A stretch of 64,000 bases of DNA from Udeniomyces pyricola (lineage: Eukaryota > Basidiomycota > Tremellomycetes > Cystofilobasidiales > Mrakiaceae), in contig BCIK01000019.1 of NCBI GenBank assembly GCA_039545295.1, positions 483,789 to 547,788 on the forward strand, in the 5' to 3' direction. The position numbers were made by a program, and so were the translations under genes. The notes under the pieces were generated by a model that did not search any database, was not told the origin of the DNA, and saw only the letters and a program-made list of their open reading frames with translations. Below are positions 61,496 through 64,000 of this stretch, piece by piece. Position 1 is the stretch's first letter. Every line of letters begins with the position of its first letter.

Positions 61496-64000
61496 ATGTC
61501 TGGTCCCTACGCCAAGGGCACCCGAGTCTGGTCAGTTCCATCGTCCTGATATCCCTCTTCCAGCATTCTTTTGGATCGATATCCGCGTAGCTATAGCTTT
61601 CGCTGTTCCAGCCAATCTCCCCATGTCCATCTATCGAGATTCCCCCCCCCTCCTTTTCCCCTCCTACTTCCATTCGACTATCTTCGTCGTGCATATCACG
61701 CCTGTTCATCATCATCCTATTCCACGTCTACCAAGAGCATTCGTATATTCTTTGGACATCATATCAGGCGGCCGGACCTTCGTCCTGGAATGCGATTCTG
61801 TCGGAGACGCCAACGCGTCTTTGGACATCTTTCGCTCCGCCGTGGAATAAACAAGAACAACGCCCGGCTGACCCCTTGCTTGCCTCTCGTCTTCATTCGG
61901 ATCTCGCGAAAACATTGCTCCCTGATCTTACAGGTTCCCCGACAAAGAAGTAGGCTGGATAGGAGGTGAAGTCACCAACAAAGAGGTCGACGATGCCGGC
62001 AATGTCATCTTGTCCTTTCTTGATGAGAAGGGCGTTGTACGTCTGATTTCATTGCGTTGCTTATGTTCCCCCTTGTAGTGATGTCCCCCTCTCCCCTCCT
62101 CCCTTGCTTCATGTCGGTCTTTCGATCGAGCGTTACTCTGACTCAAGCGATCTTTCTTGTTTTTGAACCGTCATTGTCTCACAGGAATCATCGATAACGG
62201 CAACGGTCGACACCCTTCTCGCTTCCAATGAAGCCCTCCCCCCACTTAAGAACCCGCCCCTTCTCGAATCTCAGGAGGATCTCGCCAATCTGAGTAATCT
62301 CAACGAGCCCTCAGGTTCGTCACGTTATCGTACTGGAGTATCTACACCTCCTGTCGACGAATCTGTGATAACCACAAGCAGATCGTGGTGTCATTGAGTT
62401 AAACCGTCCGCTGGTTTCACGTCCTTCTCTTTAGTCTTGCACGCGATTCAGACTCGTTACGATCTCCACCTCCCGTACACTTACTCGGGGTACGTCAGCA
62501 GCCCCTCTCAATTGTTAGCTCAGGATGAGCAATCTATACTCACGTCGTACTCAATTGTACTTTTCTAGAATCGTCCTCATCGCCATCAACCCATTCTATC
62601 CTCTCCAAATCTGTGAGTTACCGTTTCGCGTCCCCGTCGCGTCCTTGCTGTCCATGTGATGCGATAGCGCGGTCACTGATGCACTTTGCTACGCTTGGTC
62701 GGATCTCAATACCCGATTCCTTTCAAATATGTAGATGGTCAGGATATGATTCAGAGTTATTCAGGAAGGAAGAAAGGAGAGCTCGAGCCTCATTTGTAAG
62801 GGCTGGTGGCTTCCATGTAAACGAGTACTACCTCAGATGCACCTGAGCTGATTTCTTCTGGCATCCTCCAGGTTCGCTATCGCGGAAGAGGCGCTCGACT
62901 GTATGCGTCGGGGTCAGACTGCAGGAGGCGAGGTTGGAGGAACGGCCGATCAAACCATCGTTGTCAGCGGAGAAAGGTTCGTCTTTGTCTTGCGTCGGTA
63001 CCTGTTGATCAGATCAGATCAGAGGATAGCCAGTAACAATCCCGAACCACTTGGGTGGTATTGTTAACGTTGTACTCCATCCTCTCTCATCCCTTTTATA
63101 TGTGTACGCATCGTCTCTTTGCGAATCGACGTCTTGGATGTACAGTGGAGCGGGAAAGACTGTCTCTGCCAAATTCATTTTACGTTACTTTGCTTCGGTC
63201 GAGGATCCCGCCCGCCCTACCCGTCGGAAACGAACACTCGGTGCTGGCGGAACCGCTTTGGGCGAGGAAGCTGGCATGTCCGAGGTTGAACGTCAAATGC
63301 TCGCCACGAACCCTATCATGGAAGCCTTCGGTAACGCCAAAACGACGAGAAACGACAACAGTTCGCGATTCGGCAAGTACATGGAAATCCTTTTCGACAA
63401 GGATCAAGAAATCGTTGGCGCTCGCATCCGGACGTACCTGCTCGAGCGGTCTCGACTCGTCTTCCAGCCCGAGATTGAGCGAAACTACCACATCTTCTAC
63501 CAGCTTTGTGCTGGTGCTCCAATCAAGGAACGCAAGGACCTCGGTCTTGACACCGATACCACCAAATTTTTCTACCTAAACCAAGGCGGTCCTCGGGCCT
63601 CACCCATCCCGGGCGTCGACGACGGCGCCGAGTTTGACGTCACACAGAAGGCGCTCTCGACTGTCGGCATTACCGTCGAGAAGCAGTGGCAGATTTTCCG
63701 ACTTCTCGCCGCCCTACTTCATCTCGGTAACATCAAGATCACCCAGAGTCGCACTGATGCCCTCATGGCTGACGACGATCCGGCGTTGATCCTGGCGACG
63801 ACCTTGCTTGGTATTCCACTTGCCGAATTCAAAAAGTGGACCATCAAGAAGCAGCTTGTGACCAGAAGTGAGAAGATCGTCACCAATCTCGGCCTTCAGG
63901 CGGCGACCGTTGTCCGGGACTCGGTCGCCAAGTTCGTCTATGCTTGTGTGTGGGAGTACCTTGTTTCGGTCGTTAATGAAAGTCTCATGGGCGAGGGTGG
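61496..64000 (+). CDS. MYO2: Class V myosin heavy chain, N-terminal motor part
   Basis: Actin motor for vesicle and organelle transport; only the first part of the head lies in the window. Exons: 61496-61530, 61934-62036, one starting near 62186, then several short exons and a long one from about 63148 to the window edge. It starts MSGPYAKGTRVWFPDKEVGW, the SH3-like N-terminal domain of myosin V. Then IVLIAINPFYPLQIYGQDMI, RKKGELEPHLFAIAEEAL, and the P-loop VSGESGAGKTVSAKFILRYF, cut by an intron inside the Ser codon. Switch I is NDNSSRFGKYMEILFD. Other blocks: ARIRTYLLERSRLVFQ, ERNYHIFYQLCAGA, LAALLHLGNIKI. Intron 1 is long (403 nt). The converter, IQ motifs and cargo tail are outside the window. 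The gene symbol follows the yeast class V orthologue. Confidence 0.93.

Overview
The window looks like a gene-dense nuclear segment from a basidiomycete yeast, most likely a tremellomycete. The basis is qualitative. Almost every gene is broken by many short introns (mostly about 50-100 nt) with GT...AG ends. Start codons sit behind long CT-rich stretches. The protein set is typical of fungi: a yeast-type amino acid permease, MFS transporters, a fungal mRNA guanylyltransferase, caleosin, and a DUF202 membrane protein. No prokaryotic operon, virus, CRISPR array, rRNA or intact transposon was seen. No tRNA was recognised by eye.

Layout from left to right. 1-559: 3' end of a Maf-family nucleotide pyrophosphatase (+). 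1041-2678: phosducin-like protein of the PLP2 type (-). 3761-7405: amino acid permease (-). 7991-10174: arrestin-fold protein (+). 10703-14279: N-myristoyltransferase (-). 14551-17027: ESS2/DGCR14-type splicing factor (+). 17437-20919: mRNA capping guanylyltransferase (+). 21338-22249: TRP14/TXNDC17-like thioredoxin (-). 22867-23849: DUF202 membrane protein (-). 24755-27941: DHA1-type MFS exporter (-). 29270-30203: AN1 zinc-finger protein (+). 31388-34078: aspartate aminotransferase (+). 34264-40086: large mitochondrial AAA ATPase (-). 41061-41448: doubtful small gene (-). 42035-44598: DAHP synthase (+). 44599-47032: a 2.4-kb gap with no convincing gene. 47033-50373: sugar transporter (+). 51760-53274: proteasome subunit beta-3 (+). 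53516-54831: NTF2-like membrane-tailed protein (-). 55050-56559: caleosin (+). 57087-58845: mitochondrial ClpP (+). 59104-60250: SKP1 (-). 61496 to the right edge: class V myosin motor, cut by the window end (+).

The genes are not a pathway cluster. They cover protein modification and quality control (NMT, proteasome, SKP1, ClpP, AAA ATPase, phosducin-like chaperone partner), RNA processing (capping enzyme, ESS2), transport (three transporters), amino acid metabolism (aspartate aminotransferase, DAHP synthase) and lipid/oxylipin biology (caleosin). Many neighbours are divergent, sharing 200-600 bp promoters, or convergent with 3' ends 185-530 bp apart.

The most striking feature is gene architecture. 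There are two 6-nt microexons, each phase 0 and each encoding two residues of a conserved motif (aspartate aminotransferase, ClpP). One gene has its start codon split AT|G by an intron. Other genes have 7-nt and 10-nt first coding exons, and introns cut a caleosin EF-hand loop and the myosin P-loop. No wholly new system was recognised. The remaining leads are a shared 18-nt element upstream of two genes, simple-sequence promoter repeats, an inverted/tandem repeat near 51.2 kb, and a palindrome-rich gap near 46 kb. All exon borders were placed by eye from splice signals, reading phase and family conservation.
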